From contig NZ_JACHLB010000006.1 of the NCBI RefSeq assembly GCF_014207905.1, forward strand, positions 186,001 through 250,000: 64,000 nt of DNA, given 5' to 3'. The stretch comes from Flavobacterium notoginsengisoli (GTDB lineage: Bacteria; Bacteroidota; Bacteroidia; Flavobacteriales; Flavobacteriaceae). Each line of letters begins with the position of its first letter. Position 1 is the first letter of the stretch. A program made the translations under genes and the position numbers. Shown one piece after another: positions 44,200-51,205 of this stretch. The notes beneath the pieces are model-generated. The model did not search any database, was not told the origin of the DNA, and saw only the letters and a program-made list of their open reading frames with translations.

Positions 44200-44302
44200 C
44201 CTGCAAGGTTTTGAAAACCTTGTAGGTATATTTCGAGGTTTGCAAGATTTTTTTTTATTCAGATACAATCTCAAACCTACAAGGTTTTCAAAACCTTGCA
44301 GG
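44200..44302. repeat. 28-bp perfect inverted repeat with self-palindromic arms
   Basis: The arms at 44200-44227 and 44275-44302 are exact complements. Each contains the palindrome AAGGTTTTGAAAACCTT, so each can also fold on itself. The loop holds a T-run. It abuts the promoter region of the next gene. Confidence 0.8.
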
Positions 44303-44342
44303 AACTTACCTTCCTTAATTATAATTTTTTTTACTTTTTTAT

Positions 44343-44371
44343 TTGTCAATTCAAAATAAATAATAACTTTG
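44343..44371 (+). promoter_or_regulatory. Promoter of the membrane protein-regulator operon
   Basis: TTG at 44343-44345, an 18-bp spacer and TAACTTTG at 44364-44371, 21 nt before the ATG at 44392. The -7 box overlaps the putative operator. Confidence 0.75.
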
Positions 44372-44387
44372 TAACGCAAAGTACTTT
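44366..44387. promoter_or_regulatory. Putative operator, copy 1 (ACTTTG-N5-CAAAGTACTTT)
   Basis: ACTTTG (44366-44371), five bases, then CAAAGTACTTT (44377-44387). ACTTTG and CAAAGT are complementary half-sites, and AAAGTACTTT is itself a perfect palindrome. The site covers the -7 box and the start of transcription. The same 22-bp pattern recurs at 45325-45346. Confidence 0.65.
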
Positions 44388-44391
44388 AATT

Positions 44392-45006
44392 ATGAATCAA
44401 AAGCACCAAGAAGATTTAGCGCATATTCGTTCCATGATGGAGCGTTCTTCAAGATTTATATCATTAAGCGGACTTTCGGGAGTCTTCGCTGGACTTTCGG
44501 CTTTAATTGGCGGAATATATGTTTATGAGCTTTTCAAACTGAACGGCATCGAATATTTTACAGACGAACATGTAATATTATCAGGAAGCTTGGTTTCAGA
44601 ATTAGTTTGGACTGGAGTAATAATTTTAGTTTGCGCCTTTGTATTTGGAACTTTTTTTACAGTTAGAAAAAGCCGAAAATACAATTTGCCAATTTGGACT
44701 TCTGCCACAAAAAATATGTTATTGCATTTGGCAATTCCACTTGCAGCTGGCGGAATATTCTGCTTGGCTTTAATCTATCATGGATATTTTGGTTTAGTAG
44801 CGCCATCAACATTAATATTTTACGGATTAGCGGTAATAAATGCTGAAAAATATACGTTCACTGATATTAAATATTTAGGATTTTCGGAACTAATTTTAGG
44901 ATGTATTTCACTTTTTTATATTGGTTATGGATTAATATTTTGGATCATTGGATTTGGAATTTTACATATTATATACGGATTAGTGGCATTCAAAAAATAC
45001 AAATAA
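44392..45006 (+). CDS. Polytopic inner-membrane protein (204 aa) of unknown function
   Basis: Starts at ATG 44392 (MNQKHQEDLAHIRSMMERSSRF), since the longer frame from 44296 begins inside the repeat and crosses the promoter. A charged N-terminal helix is followed by about five hydrophobic segments: SLSGLSGVFAGLSALIGGIYV, LVWTGVIILVCAFVFGTFF, LLHLAIPLAAGGIFCLALIY, a short one near LIFYGLAVI, and LGCISLFYIGYGLIFWII. No named family is recognised. It is followed after 4 bp by a winged-helix regulator gene, so it is in the same operon and may sense or serve the regulated process. Confidence 0.78.
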   Translation: MNQKHQEDLAHIRSMMERSSRFISLSGLSGVFAGLSALIGGIYVYELFKLNGIEYFTDEHVILSGSLVSELVWTGVIILVCAFVFGTFFTVRKSRKYNLPIWTSATKNMLLHLAIPLAAGGIFCLALIYHGYFGLVAPSTLIFYGLAVINAEKYTFTDIKYLGFSELILGCISLFYIGYGLIFWIIGFGILHIIYGLVAFKKYK

Positions 45007-45010
45007 TTGA

Positions 45011-45301
45011 ATGGGAATTATTGACAAACTAAATAAAGATTTTGAAAGCCGTGTCAGATTAGGTATTATGTCTATTCTGATGGTTAACGACTGGGTAGAT
45101 TTTACCGAGATGAAAACCCTTTTAAATATCACCGATGGTAATTTAGCGAGTCATTCTTCTGCTCTTGAGAAATCGGAGTATATAGAGATTAAGAAAGAAT
45201 TTGTTGGCAAAAAGCCCAAAACATCTTATCAGGTAACACCGCTAGGCCGAGCGGCGTTCAAAGAACACCTTTCTTATCTTGAAAAATTAATGAAATCTTA
45301 G
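45011..45301 (+). CDS. Winged-helix transcriptional regulator (HTH_34-like)
   Basis: A 96-aa DNA-binding protein of the MarR/ArsR-like winged-helix group. Helices LNKDFESRVRLGIMSILM and DFTEMKTLLNITDGNLASHSSALEKSEYI make the helix-turn-helix, and EIKKEFVGKKPKTSYQVT forms the wing. The domain fits PF13601 (winged helix DNA-binding domain). There is no ligand-binding domain or cysteine sensor. It lies 4 bp after the membrane gene and 60 bp before the DUF4173 gene. Identical palindromic sites stand in front of both, so autoregulation and control of the DUF4173 gene are likely. Confidence 0.88.
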   Translation: MGIIDKLNKDFESRVRLGIMSILMVNDWVDFTEMKTLLNITDGNLASHSSALEKSEYIEIKKEFVGKKPKTSYQVTPLGRAAFKEHLSYLEKLMKS

Positions 45302-45324
45302 AAACTAAAATTTTTTACCTAAAA

Positions 45325-45346
45325 ACTTTGAAATACAAAGTACTTT
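45325..45346. promoter_or_regulatory. Putative operator, copy 2 (ACTTTG-N5-CAAAGTACTTT)
   Basis: ACTTTG (45325-45330), AAATA, CAAAGTACTTT (45336-45346). It has the same half-sites, spacing and palindrome as at 44366-44387, and lies 14 nt before the ATG of the DUF4173 gene. The 17 defined bases agree exactly between the two copies; only the five-base gap differs. Confidence 0.65.
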
Positions 45347-45360
45347 TAAAAACTAAAATC

Positions 45361-46752
45361 ATGAAAAAACATCAAATTATCTTCGTATGCACAGCAGTTT
45401 TTGCAATGCTTTTTTACAATCAGGCTCCTGGAATCAATGTTTCTATTTTTGGGGTAACCTTAACATTGTTAATTAGTTATTTCTTTCAGGAAAAGTTTGT
45501 AGACCGATCACATTTATTGCTCGTAATGACCTCTATTTTATCTTGTTTTGCTTTCGCATGGTACGGCGATGCGGCTTCCTTTTTTGCTTTAGCTTTATCA
45601 ATTCTGATTTTGCAATTCAAGACGCAAGATGGAGAACTCAAAACCATTCAAGTTTTTCCTTTAATAGTTTTAAACGGAATTACTTCTTTAGGGCGAATTT
45701 TTATATTCCAGCAATGGCTTCCTGAAAGAAAAATACATAATGATTTTGCCAAGAAATTAGTTGCTTTTGTGGTAATTCCACTAATATTTTTAGGATTGTT
45801 TTTCATCGTTTATTCTTTCGGAAGTAATCATTTCTCTTCATTGTTTACAGATTATACTTTAGATATAGATATTTTTCAATTGGTGTTAATCAGTATACTT
45901 GGTTTTTACATTTCGTTCAGCTTTTGGAATTATTGGGTTCCAGATGTTTGTTATCAATACAATTCTAAATTGAGTAATACTTTTACGAATGTTTCTGAAG
46001 TAAAAAATCAAAGCACTTTTTCTTTTTTAGATTTAGACTTTGAAAGAAAAAGTGGCGTAATTACATTGCTTTTATTGAATATCATGCTTTTAGTTTTTAT
46101 AGGAACCTATAATTATGAACAGTTTTTCGAAGTTGTTGAAAAAAATAATTTAAGTTCAGATACACACGAACGTGTAAATGCAGTAATTTTTTCGATTCTA
46201 ATGGCAGTCGGTGTAATTATGTTTTATTTCAAAGGCGGTTTCAATTTTGATGAAAAAGCATCTTCTTTAAAGAAACTAGCAAAAATCTGGCTTGGATTAA
46301 ATGTGGTTTTGATCATTAGCGCTATTATTAAGAACTCAGAATATGTTTCTTTCTTCGGTTTAACCTATAAAAGGCTCGGCGTTTATGCTTTTCTAATTTT
46401 GGCAATTATCGGATTGATTGTTTCATTTCAAAAAATCGCCAAACAAAAAACGAATGCTTTCTTGTTTAATCAAATGATTTGGTATTTCTATGGAACAATT
46501 CTTTTGTGCAGTTATATTAATTGGGGAGGACTAATTACGAATTATAATATTTCCGTAAACAAAGGAGTAGAGCCAGTTTTTCTAAGCGGATTAAATTTTA
46601 ATGATGATGCACGCCGAGAATACTTTGAGAAAAATAATTTAGACGGAAAAAATGCTGAAACAATAAGAGAAGAATTGATTTCTTATTATCAAAATGAAAA
46701 GTTTTTGGGTAAAGCGCTTTACTATGAATTTTTAAATAAAGAGAAAAAGTAA
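45361..46752 (+). CDS. DUF4173-family multispanning membrane protein
   Basis: 463 aa from ATG 45361 (MKKHQIIFVCTAVFAMLFY); the TTG-started frame at 45328 would run through the operator. About twelve hydrophobic segments are seen, with a soluble C-terminus (FLSGLNFNDDARREYFEKNNLDGKNAETIREEL) that is probably outside or cytoplasmic. The pattern fits DUF4173, whose function is unknown. DUF4173 genes are often next to small winged-helix regulators in Bacteroidota (from memory). The shared palindromic site supports control by the regulator at 45011. Confidence 0.82.
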   Translation: MKKHQIIFVCTAVFAMLFYNQAPGINVSIFGVTLTLLISYFFQEKFVDRSHLLLVMTSILSCFAFAWYGDAASFFALALSILILQFKTQDGELKTIQVFPLIVLNGITSLGRIFIFQQWLPERKIHNDFAKKLVAFVVIPLIFLGLFFIVYSFGSNHFSSLFTDYTLDIDIFQLVLISILGFYISFSFWNYWVPDVCYQYNSKLSNTFTNVSEVKNQSTFSFLDLDFERKSGVITLLLLNIMLLVFIGTYNYEQFFEVVEKNNLSSDTHERVNAVIFSILMAVGVIMFYFKGGFNFDEKASSLKKLAKIWLGLNVVLIISAIIKNSEYVSFFGLTYKRLGVYAFLILAIIGLIVSFQKIAKQKTNAFLFNQMIWYFYGTILLCSYINWGGLITNYNISVNKGVEPVFLSGLNFNDDARREYFEKNNLDGKNAETIREELISYYQNEKFLGKALYYEFLNKEKK

Positions 46753-46807
46753 ATTTGTAGATAAGAAAGCTTCATAAAAAATAAACAGAATTATAAATTC
46801 TTAAAAA

Positions 46808-46842
46808 AAAAATCCCATTCGTTTAAAATGAATGGGATTTTT
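46808..46842. terminator. Bidirectional terminator between DUF4173 gene and rluF
   Basis: AAAAATCCCATTC (46808-46820) pairs with 46830-46842, with T-runs on both strands. Confidence 0.88.
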
Positions 46843-46844
46843 TT

Positions 46845-47684
46845 TTATTTGTTATCTCCTCTTTTTCTAAATCGAGGATCATTTTTCGAAATATAAGGAG
46901 TTCTTCTGCTCGAATTTCCAATTGAATTTCTATTTGGAGCTTCTACTTTCGGCAGACTCGCTTCTTCTGTTTTGCTCGAAGGTTCAATTAATTGATTCAG
47001 TTCTTTAATTTCAGCATCCGTTAAATCTCGGTATCTTCCAACGGGAACATCCAAAGAAATATTAATAATTCGGATACGTTTTAGTGCCGTAACTTCATAA
47101 CCCAAATATTCAGACATTCTTCTAATTTGTCGGTTCAATCCCTGCGTTAGAATGATCTTAAAAGTATATTTACTGATTTGTTCTACTTTACACTTTTTAG
47201 TAACGGTATCCAAAATCGGAACTCCATTTCCCATTCTTTGTATAAAACGATCAGTAATAGGTTTGTTTACCGTAACCGTATATTCTTTTTCGTGGTTATT
47301 TCTGGCGCGTAAAATCTTGTTTACAATATCACCGTCATTGGTCATAAAAATTAATCCTTCACTGGCTTTATCCAGTCTTCCAATTGGAAAAATACGTTTA
47401 GGATAGTTAATATAATCGACAATATTGTTTTTAACTTCAAGATTGGTTGTACATTCAATTCCAACAGGTTTGTTGAATGCCAGATAAATCATTTTTTCGT
47501 TTTTCTCAACGATTAATTTCCCGTCTACTCGGACTTCATCATCAGATGAAACTTTAGTTCCCATTTCGGGTACGGTGCCATTTATTGTTACGCGTCCTTC
47601 TTCAATTAATTTATCTGCCTCACGACGAGAACAAAAGCCCGTTTCAGCAATAAATTTATTAAGACGTTTTAAATTCTCTTCCAT
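46845..47684 (-). CDS. rluF: 23S rRNA pseudouridine synthase, RluF-like
   Basis: A 279-aa RNA-modifying enzyme. The N-terminal S4 RNA-binding domain (RLNKFIAETGFCSRREADKLIEEGRVTINGTV) is followed by the RsuA/RluB/E/F catalytic domain with the catalytic Asp105 in IGRLDKASEGLIFMTND. LTQGLNRQIRRMSEYLGYEV and LKRIRIINI are typical of RluF (U2604 in 23S rRNA). A lysine/arginine-rich low-complexity tail follows. The RluF assignment over RluB rests on the NRQIRRM region and is likely but not certain. Confidence 0.87.
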   Translation of the reverse strand: MEENLKRLNKFIAETGFCSRREADKLIEEGRVTINGTVPEMGTKVSSDDEVRVDGKLIVEKNEKMIYLAFNKPVGIECTTNLEVKNNIVDYINYPKRIFPIGRLDKASEGLIFMTNDGDIVNKILRARNNHEKEYTVTVNKPITDRFIQRMGNGVPILDTVTKKCKVEQISKYTFKIILTQGLNRQIRRMSEYLGYEVTALKRIRIINISLDVPVGRYRDLTDAEIKELNQLIEPSSKTEEASLPKVEAPNRNSIGNSSRRTPYISKNDPRFRKRGDNK

Positions 47685-47750
47685 ACTGCAAAAATAGGCA
47701 AAAAAATGATTTTAGTTTTTAGATTTCAGTTTTTAGATTTTTAAGAAAAA

Positions 47751-47788
47751 AACTTAGAATCTTAGTAGCTTAGAACCTCAGTATCTTT
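47751..47788. repeat. CTTAGAACCTCAG word repeat
   Basis: AACTTAGAATCTTAGTAGCT followed by CTTAGAACCTCAGTATCTTT (47769-47788). The second word matches 18 of 20 bases of the lpxK 3' end at 52216-52235. Here it lies between genes. Confidence 0.6.
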
Positions 47789-47791
47789 TTC

Positions 47792-48139
47792 CTAAGAATC
47801 ATGAAAAATCGAACTATCTTCAGGAGTTTCTTTTCTTTCAAACATGCCATAATCGCGAACAACAGTTGCAATTCTTAAATGATAATCTTTAAAAACTTCA
47901 TTTCTGCCTTTTGCTTGTGCGTTGCGATGCATTTCTAGATTTCTCCATTGCTGAATACTTTCTTCATCTCTCCAAAACGATAAAGACAAAATTTTTCCCG
48001 GATCAGCTAAACTCTGAAATCTTTCTATAGAAATAAAACCATCAATTTGACTTAACTCTGGTTTTAAGTTTGCGGCAATATCTAGATATTCCTCTTTTTT
48101 TCCTTCATTCGGAATTACTTCAAAAATTACAGCGATCAT
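47792..48139 (-). CDS. Antibiotic-biosynthesis-monooxygenase (ABM)-like protein
   Basis: A 115-aa dimeric alpha/beta (ferredoxin-like) protein. It has the ABM-family patterns MIAVIFEVIPNEGKKEEYL, DGFISIERFQSLADPGKILSLSFWRDEESIQQWR and HRNAQAKGRNEVF. Similar small proteins oxidise quinol-like or haem-like substrates, but many are uncharacterised, so the substrate is open. It has no signal peptide. Repeat words flank it on both sides, so it is probably transcribed alone. Confidence 0.83.
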   Translation of the reverse strand: MIAVIFEVIPNEGKKEEYLDIAANLKPELSQIDGFISIERFQSLADPGKILSLSFWRDEESIQQWRNLEMHRNAQAKGRNEVFKDYHLRIATVVRDYGMFERKETPEDSSIFHDS

Positions 48140-48179
48140 TTTAATTGTTGATTTTAGAATTCAGATTTTAGATTTTTGG

Positions 48180-48215
48180 AAAAAACTTTGTCACTTTGAA
48201 CCTTTGTTACTTTGC
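48180..48215. repeat. AAAGGTTCAAAGTGACAAAG word repeat at a gene end
   Basis: On the minus strand the words GATGCAAAGTAACAAAGGTT and CAAAGTGACAAAG run from the last codons of the hydrolase gene into the spacer. The same words are at 995-1030. They supply the final Asp-Ala-Lys codons and the TAA stop of the 48207-49064 gene. Confidence 0.6.
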
Positions 48216-49064
48216 ATCTTCAAACAAAAACTCAATTACTTTATCGTACAACTCGTCGTCATGCATTCCGTGACCTAAACCACTGGTTTCAACAAATTGG
48301 CTATTTTTCCAGTTACTGGCTATTTTTTTCCCTTCGGCGAAAGCCACAATATTATCTGCGGTATCATGAGCAATAAACCCAGGAATAGTAAATTGAGATG
48401 CAAATTTTTGTCCTGAAAAATCTTCAAGTTTAAAATTAAAGCGATTTATAAATTTAGTCTCTAATAGAGGCAGCATTTTTCTATTCAAACTCAACATTGC
48501 AATATAATTGTCAATTAAAGTTTTTAGATCTGATGGAGCGCCCAGAATAACCATTTTATTAATGCTGGTATTTGGAAATAAATATTGATGATACACACAA
48601 GCGGCACCACCAATAGAATGTCCGATAATAATTTCTGGCTGATATTTCTCGACTGCTTTATTAATAAATTCAGCGTAAAGCGGAACATTAAATTCTTTTC
48701 CGCTGCTTTGACCATGAGCTGGGGCATCAATGGCGATAATAGTACTTCCAGATTTTTGAAGATGTGGTAAAGTCTTTTTCCAACGTGAAGCATTGCTTTC
48801 CCAACCGTGAACTAGTAAAATTTTGGTTTCATTTCCTTTCCAAATATAGGTTTGAAAATGATGTTCGTTATGATGGAAAATTTCAGTTTCAGTATGTCGC
48901 AAAACTTTTGGAAGTTTTTCTTTTTTTAAGCGTCCAATTCGAGGTTGGCTAAAAAGGGCATATGAAAGTTCCATCGCTTTTTGCGGACGAACGTAGCTCA
49001 AAAAGTTTATGTAAGATCCAACTGATTTTAAGGTAATAAAACGAATTCCTTTTTTAATTTTCAA
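48207..49064 (-). CDS. Alpha/beta hydrolase
   Basis: A 285-aa serine hydrolase. HGWESNASRWKKTLPHL is the oxyanion region, AIDAPAHGQSSG precedes the nucleophile motif GHSIGGAA, Asp lies in IAHDTADNIV and His in TSGLGHGMHD. No signal peptide is visible; the basic N-terminus suggests a cytoplasmic enzyme. The start is TTG at 49062-49064, because the codon just upstream region is closed by a stop and the next ATG is 30 residues inside. The last three codons and stop lie in repeat DNA. Confidence 0.85.
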   Translation of the reverse strand: MKIKKGIRFITLKSVGSYINFLSYVRPQKAMELSYALFSQPRIGRLKKEKLPKVLRHTETEIFHHNEHHFQTYIWKGNETKILLVHGWESNASRWKKTLPHLQKSGSTIIAIDAPAHGQSSGKEFNVPLYAEFINKAVEKYQPEIIIGHSIGGAACVYHQYLFPNTSINKMVILGAPSDLKTLIDNYIAMLSLNRKMLPLLETKFINRFNFKLEDFSGQKFASQFTIPGFIAHDTADNIVAFAEGKKIASNWKNSQFVETSGLGHGMHDDELYDKVIEFLFEDAK

Positions 49065-49098
49065 AACTTAAATTTTTTCTAAAGGTAAAAAAAGGTCT

Positions 49099-49145
49099 GC
49101 CACGAATTACACAAATTATCACGAATTTTTTATTCGCACTATTAC
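49099..49145. repeat. CCACGAATTACAC word copy
   Basis: GCCACGAATTACAC at 49099-49112 plus variants TCACGAATTTTTTA and AATTAGTGAAAATTAGTGG. It is a degenerate copy of the perfect foldback at 62300-62346. Confidence 0.55.
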
Positions 49146-49200
49146 AGATAAAAAAAATAATTAGTGAAAATTAGTGGAATTAGTTGCAAAAAAGCAAAAA

Positions 49201-49225
49201 AAAGTCCCGATTTAATCGGGACTTT
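49201..49225 (-). terminator. Terminator after the zinc-ribbon-family gene
   Basis: AAAGTCCCGATT (49201-49212) pairs with AATCGGGACTTT (49214-49225), flanked by A-runs that read as T-runs on the minus strand. Confidence 0.8.
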
Positions 49226-49229
49226 GTAT

Positions 49230-50009
49230 TTAGAATTTTGCGAACAATTCTTCCATTTTTTCTTTCTCTTCTTCTGCTAACTGAGTGTCAACTAAGATTC
49301 TTCCAGAGTGCTCATCAGTGATGATTTTCTTTCTTGAAGCAATTTCAACCTGAGTTTGAGGTGGAATTGTAAAGAAAGATCCCGCAGAAGCTCCTCTTTC
49401 GATAGAAACTACAGCTAATCCGTTACGAACACTGCTTCTGATTCTGTTGTAAGCTGCCAATAATCTGTCTTCGATTTGTGCAGCATATTCAGCAGATTTC
49501 TCAGTTAAGAAAGCTTCTTCTTTCTGAGTTTCAGCCATAATAGCATCCAATTCAGATTTTTTATGTTTTAAGTGAGAGCTTTTAGCATCAAGTTTTTCTT
49601 TTAAATTAGAAATAACTTCTTTTTTGTGCTCGATAGAAGCTTTCATCTCTTTGATTTGCTTTTCAGCTAATTGAATTTCTAATTCTTGAAACTCAACTTC
49701 TTTTGTCAAAGAATTAAATTCTCTGTTGTTACGTACTGATTCTTGTTGTTTTGTGTACTTTTTGATAACCTCTTTATGCTCCTCAATAGCAATTTTCTTT
49801 GCTTTGATTTGCTCCTCAATCACTTCAAGTTCACCTTTCAGTTTCTCTGAACGAGTGCTCAAACCTGCAACTTCATCTTCTAAATCTTCAACCTCTAAAG
49901 GAAGTTCTCCTCTAACGTTTCTGATTTCGTCAATTCTAGAGTCAATAAGCTGTAAATCGTATATTGCTCTTAACTTGTCCTCAACACTTAATTCTTTCGT
50001 ATTCGTCAT
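49230..50009 (-). CDS. C4 zinc-ribbon-family coiled-coil protein that has lost its cysteines
   Basis: A 259-aa protein with a long coiled coil (residues about 30-180, Lys/Glu-rich heptads) and a C-terminal region matching the C4-type zinc-ribbon module of its family. It shows the conserved RGASAGSFFTIPPQTQVEI and TDEHSGRIL. In the family the pattern is GxCGGCxxxLPPQ...CxxCGRIL; here Ser, Ser, Asp and Ser replace the four Cys, and the protein has none at all. It lies 3 bp after the Nif3-like gene in an operon. It probably acts as a structural or adaptor protein, without bound zinc. Confidence 0.85.
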   Translation of the reverse strand: MTNTKELSVEDKLRAIYDLQLIDSRIDEIRNVRGELPLEVEDLEDEVAGLSTRSEKLKGELEVIEEQIKAKKIAIEEHKEVIKKYTKQQESVRNNREFNSLTKEVEFQELEIQLAEKQIKEMKASIEHKKEVISNLKEKLDAKSSHLKHKKSELDAIMAETQKEEAFLTEKSAEYAAQIEDRLLAAYNRIRSSVRNGLAVVSIERGASAGSFFTIPPQTQVEIASRKKIITDEHSGRILVDTQLAEEEKEKMEELFAKF

Positions 50010-50012
50010 ATT

Positions 50013-51107
50013 TTATAAGTACTTAACTGGATTTGTATTTTCTTCCGATAAAATGATTGCAAAATTAAGAATTTTTTTTCGAAGAAAATCAACAATATAG
50101 TTTTTTGTATAGCGTTCACTCTCAAAATGACCAATATCGGCCAAAAGTAACTTGTTTTCAGCTTCATAAAACTGGTGATACTTCAAATCGGAGGTCAAAA
50201 AAGCGTCGGCTCCAGCTTGAATTGCATTTTTTATAGCAAAACTTCCAGACCCTCCAAGCACGGCTACTTTTTTGATTTTTTTTCCTAGAAAAACAGAATG
50301 ACGAATTCCGTCTGAGATCATTTTATCTTTCACAAAATGAAGAAAATCTTTTTCATCCATTTCATTTTCAAATTCGCCAACCATTCCTAAGCCGATATTT
50401 TGATGCTGATTTTGTAGATCGTAAATTTCATAAGCGACTTCTTCGTAAATATGATTGGCAAAAAGTGCTTTTAAAATGCGGGATTGTAAATGCTTTTCGA
50501 AGACAACTTCGATTTTAATTTCTTCTCCGGTATGTAATTTTCCCTTTTCTCCAATTACTGGATTGCTGTCTTCATTTCCCTGAAAAGTAAAAAATCCCTG
50601 AGTATTAAAACTACAGTTGTCATAATTACCAATTTTTCCTGCACCGGCTTCAAATAAGGCGTTTCTAACTTTATCGGCATTATCCGGAACAGTAAAAGTG
50701 ACTAGTTTTTGAATGAAATTATTTTTAGGAACTAATATTTTAGTGTTTGTCAATCCTAAAGCATCACAAAAAATTTTATTTACGCCTTGCGAATGATTGT
50801 CAAGTGCTGTATGAACGGCGAAAATGGCAATATCATTTTTAATTGCTTTCAGAATAGCACGTTCCACATAATTTTTACCCGTAATTTTCTTAATTCCAGA
50901 AAATAAAATTGGATGAAAACAAACAACCAAATTGCAGTTTTTTGAAATAGCTTCGTCAATTACATTTTCCAACGCATCGTGGCAAACTAAAACACTGGAA
51001 CATTCGGTTTCTGAGTTTCCGACTAAAAGTCCAACATTGTCAAAATCTTCGGCGTAAGCCAAAGGTGCCATTTCTTCTAGAACGGATATGATATTTCTGA
51101 TTTTCAT
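50013..51107 (-). CDS. Nif3-like dinuclear metal-centre protein
   Basis: 364 aa, of the Nif3/YbgI (GTP cyclohydrolase 1 type 2) family. Metal-ligand motifs are VCFHPILFSGIKK (His), AVHTALDNHSQG (His, Asp) and ADIGHFESERY (His, Glu). The long insertion (residues about 130-235) is the PII-like/CutA-like domain of Bacteroidota and Firmicutes members. The true substrate of the family is unsettled. It forms an operon with the downstream coiled-coil gene (3-bp gap), a pairing I know from other bacteria. The ATG is at 51105-51107. Confidence 0.9.
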   Translation of the reverse strand: MKIRNIISVLEEMAPLAYAEDFDNVGLLVGNSETECSSVLVCHDALENVIDEAISKNCNLVVCFHPILFSGIKKITGKNYVERAILKAIKNDIAIFAVHTALDNHSQGVNKIFCDALGLTNTKILVPKNNFIQKLVTFTVPDNADKVRNALFEAGAGKIGNYDNCSFNTQGFFTFQGNEDSNPVIGEKGKLHTGEEIKIEVVFEKHLQSRILKALFANHIYEEVAYEIYDLQNQHQNIGLGMVGEFENEMDEKDFLHFVKDKMISDGIRHSVFLGKKIKKVAVLGGSGSFAIKNAIQAGADAFLTSDLKYHQFYEAENKLLLADIGHFESERYTKNYIVDFLRKKILNFAIILSEENTNPVKYL

Positions 51108-51124
51108 TTTGAGTTTTGTTTCAA

Positions 51125-51174
51125 GTTTTAGGTTTCAGGTTTCAAGTTCTTTGACTTGTGCCAAAACCTAAAAC
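51125..51174. repeat. Short GTTTTAGGTTT foldback
   Basis: GTTTTAGGTTT (51125-51135) pairs with AAACCTAAAAC (51164-51174). The words GGTTTCAGGTTTCAAGTT between them match the ffh-folD element. Confidence 0.55.
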
Positions 51175-51205
51175 AAATTAACGAAAAAAATTATACTTTC
51201 GTAAA

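Noticed and set aside
44296..44391. N-terminal extension of the 44392 membrane protein
   Set aside because: It starts inside the 28-bp inverted repeat and includes the promoter and operator.
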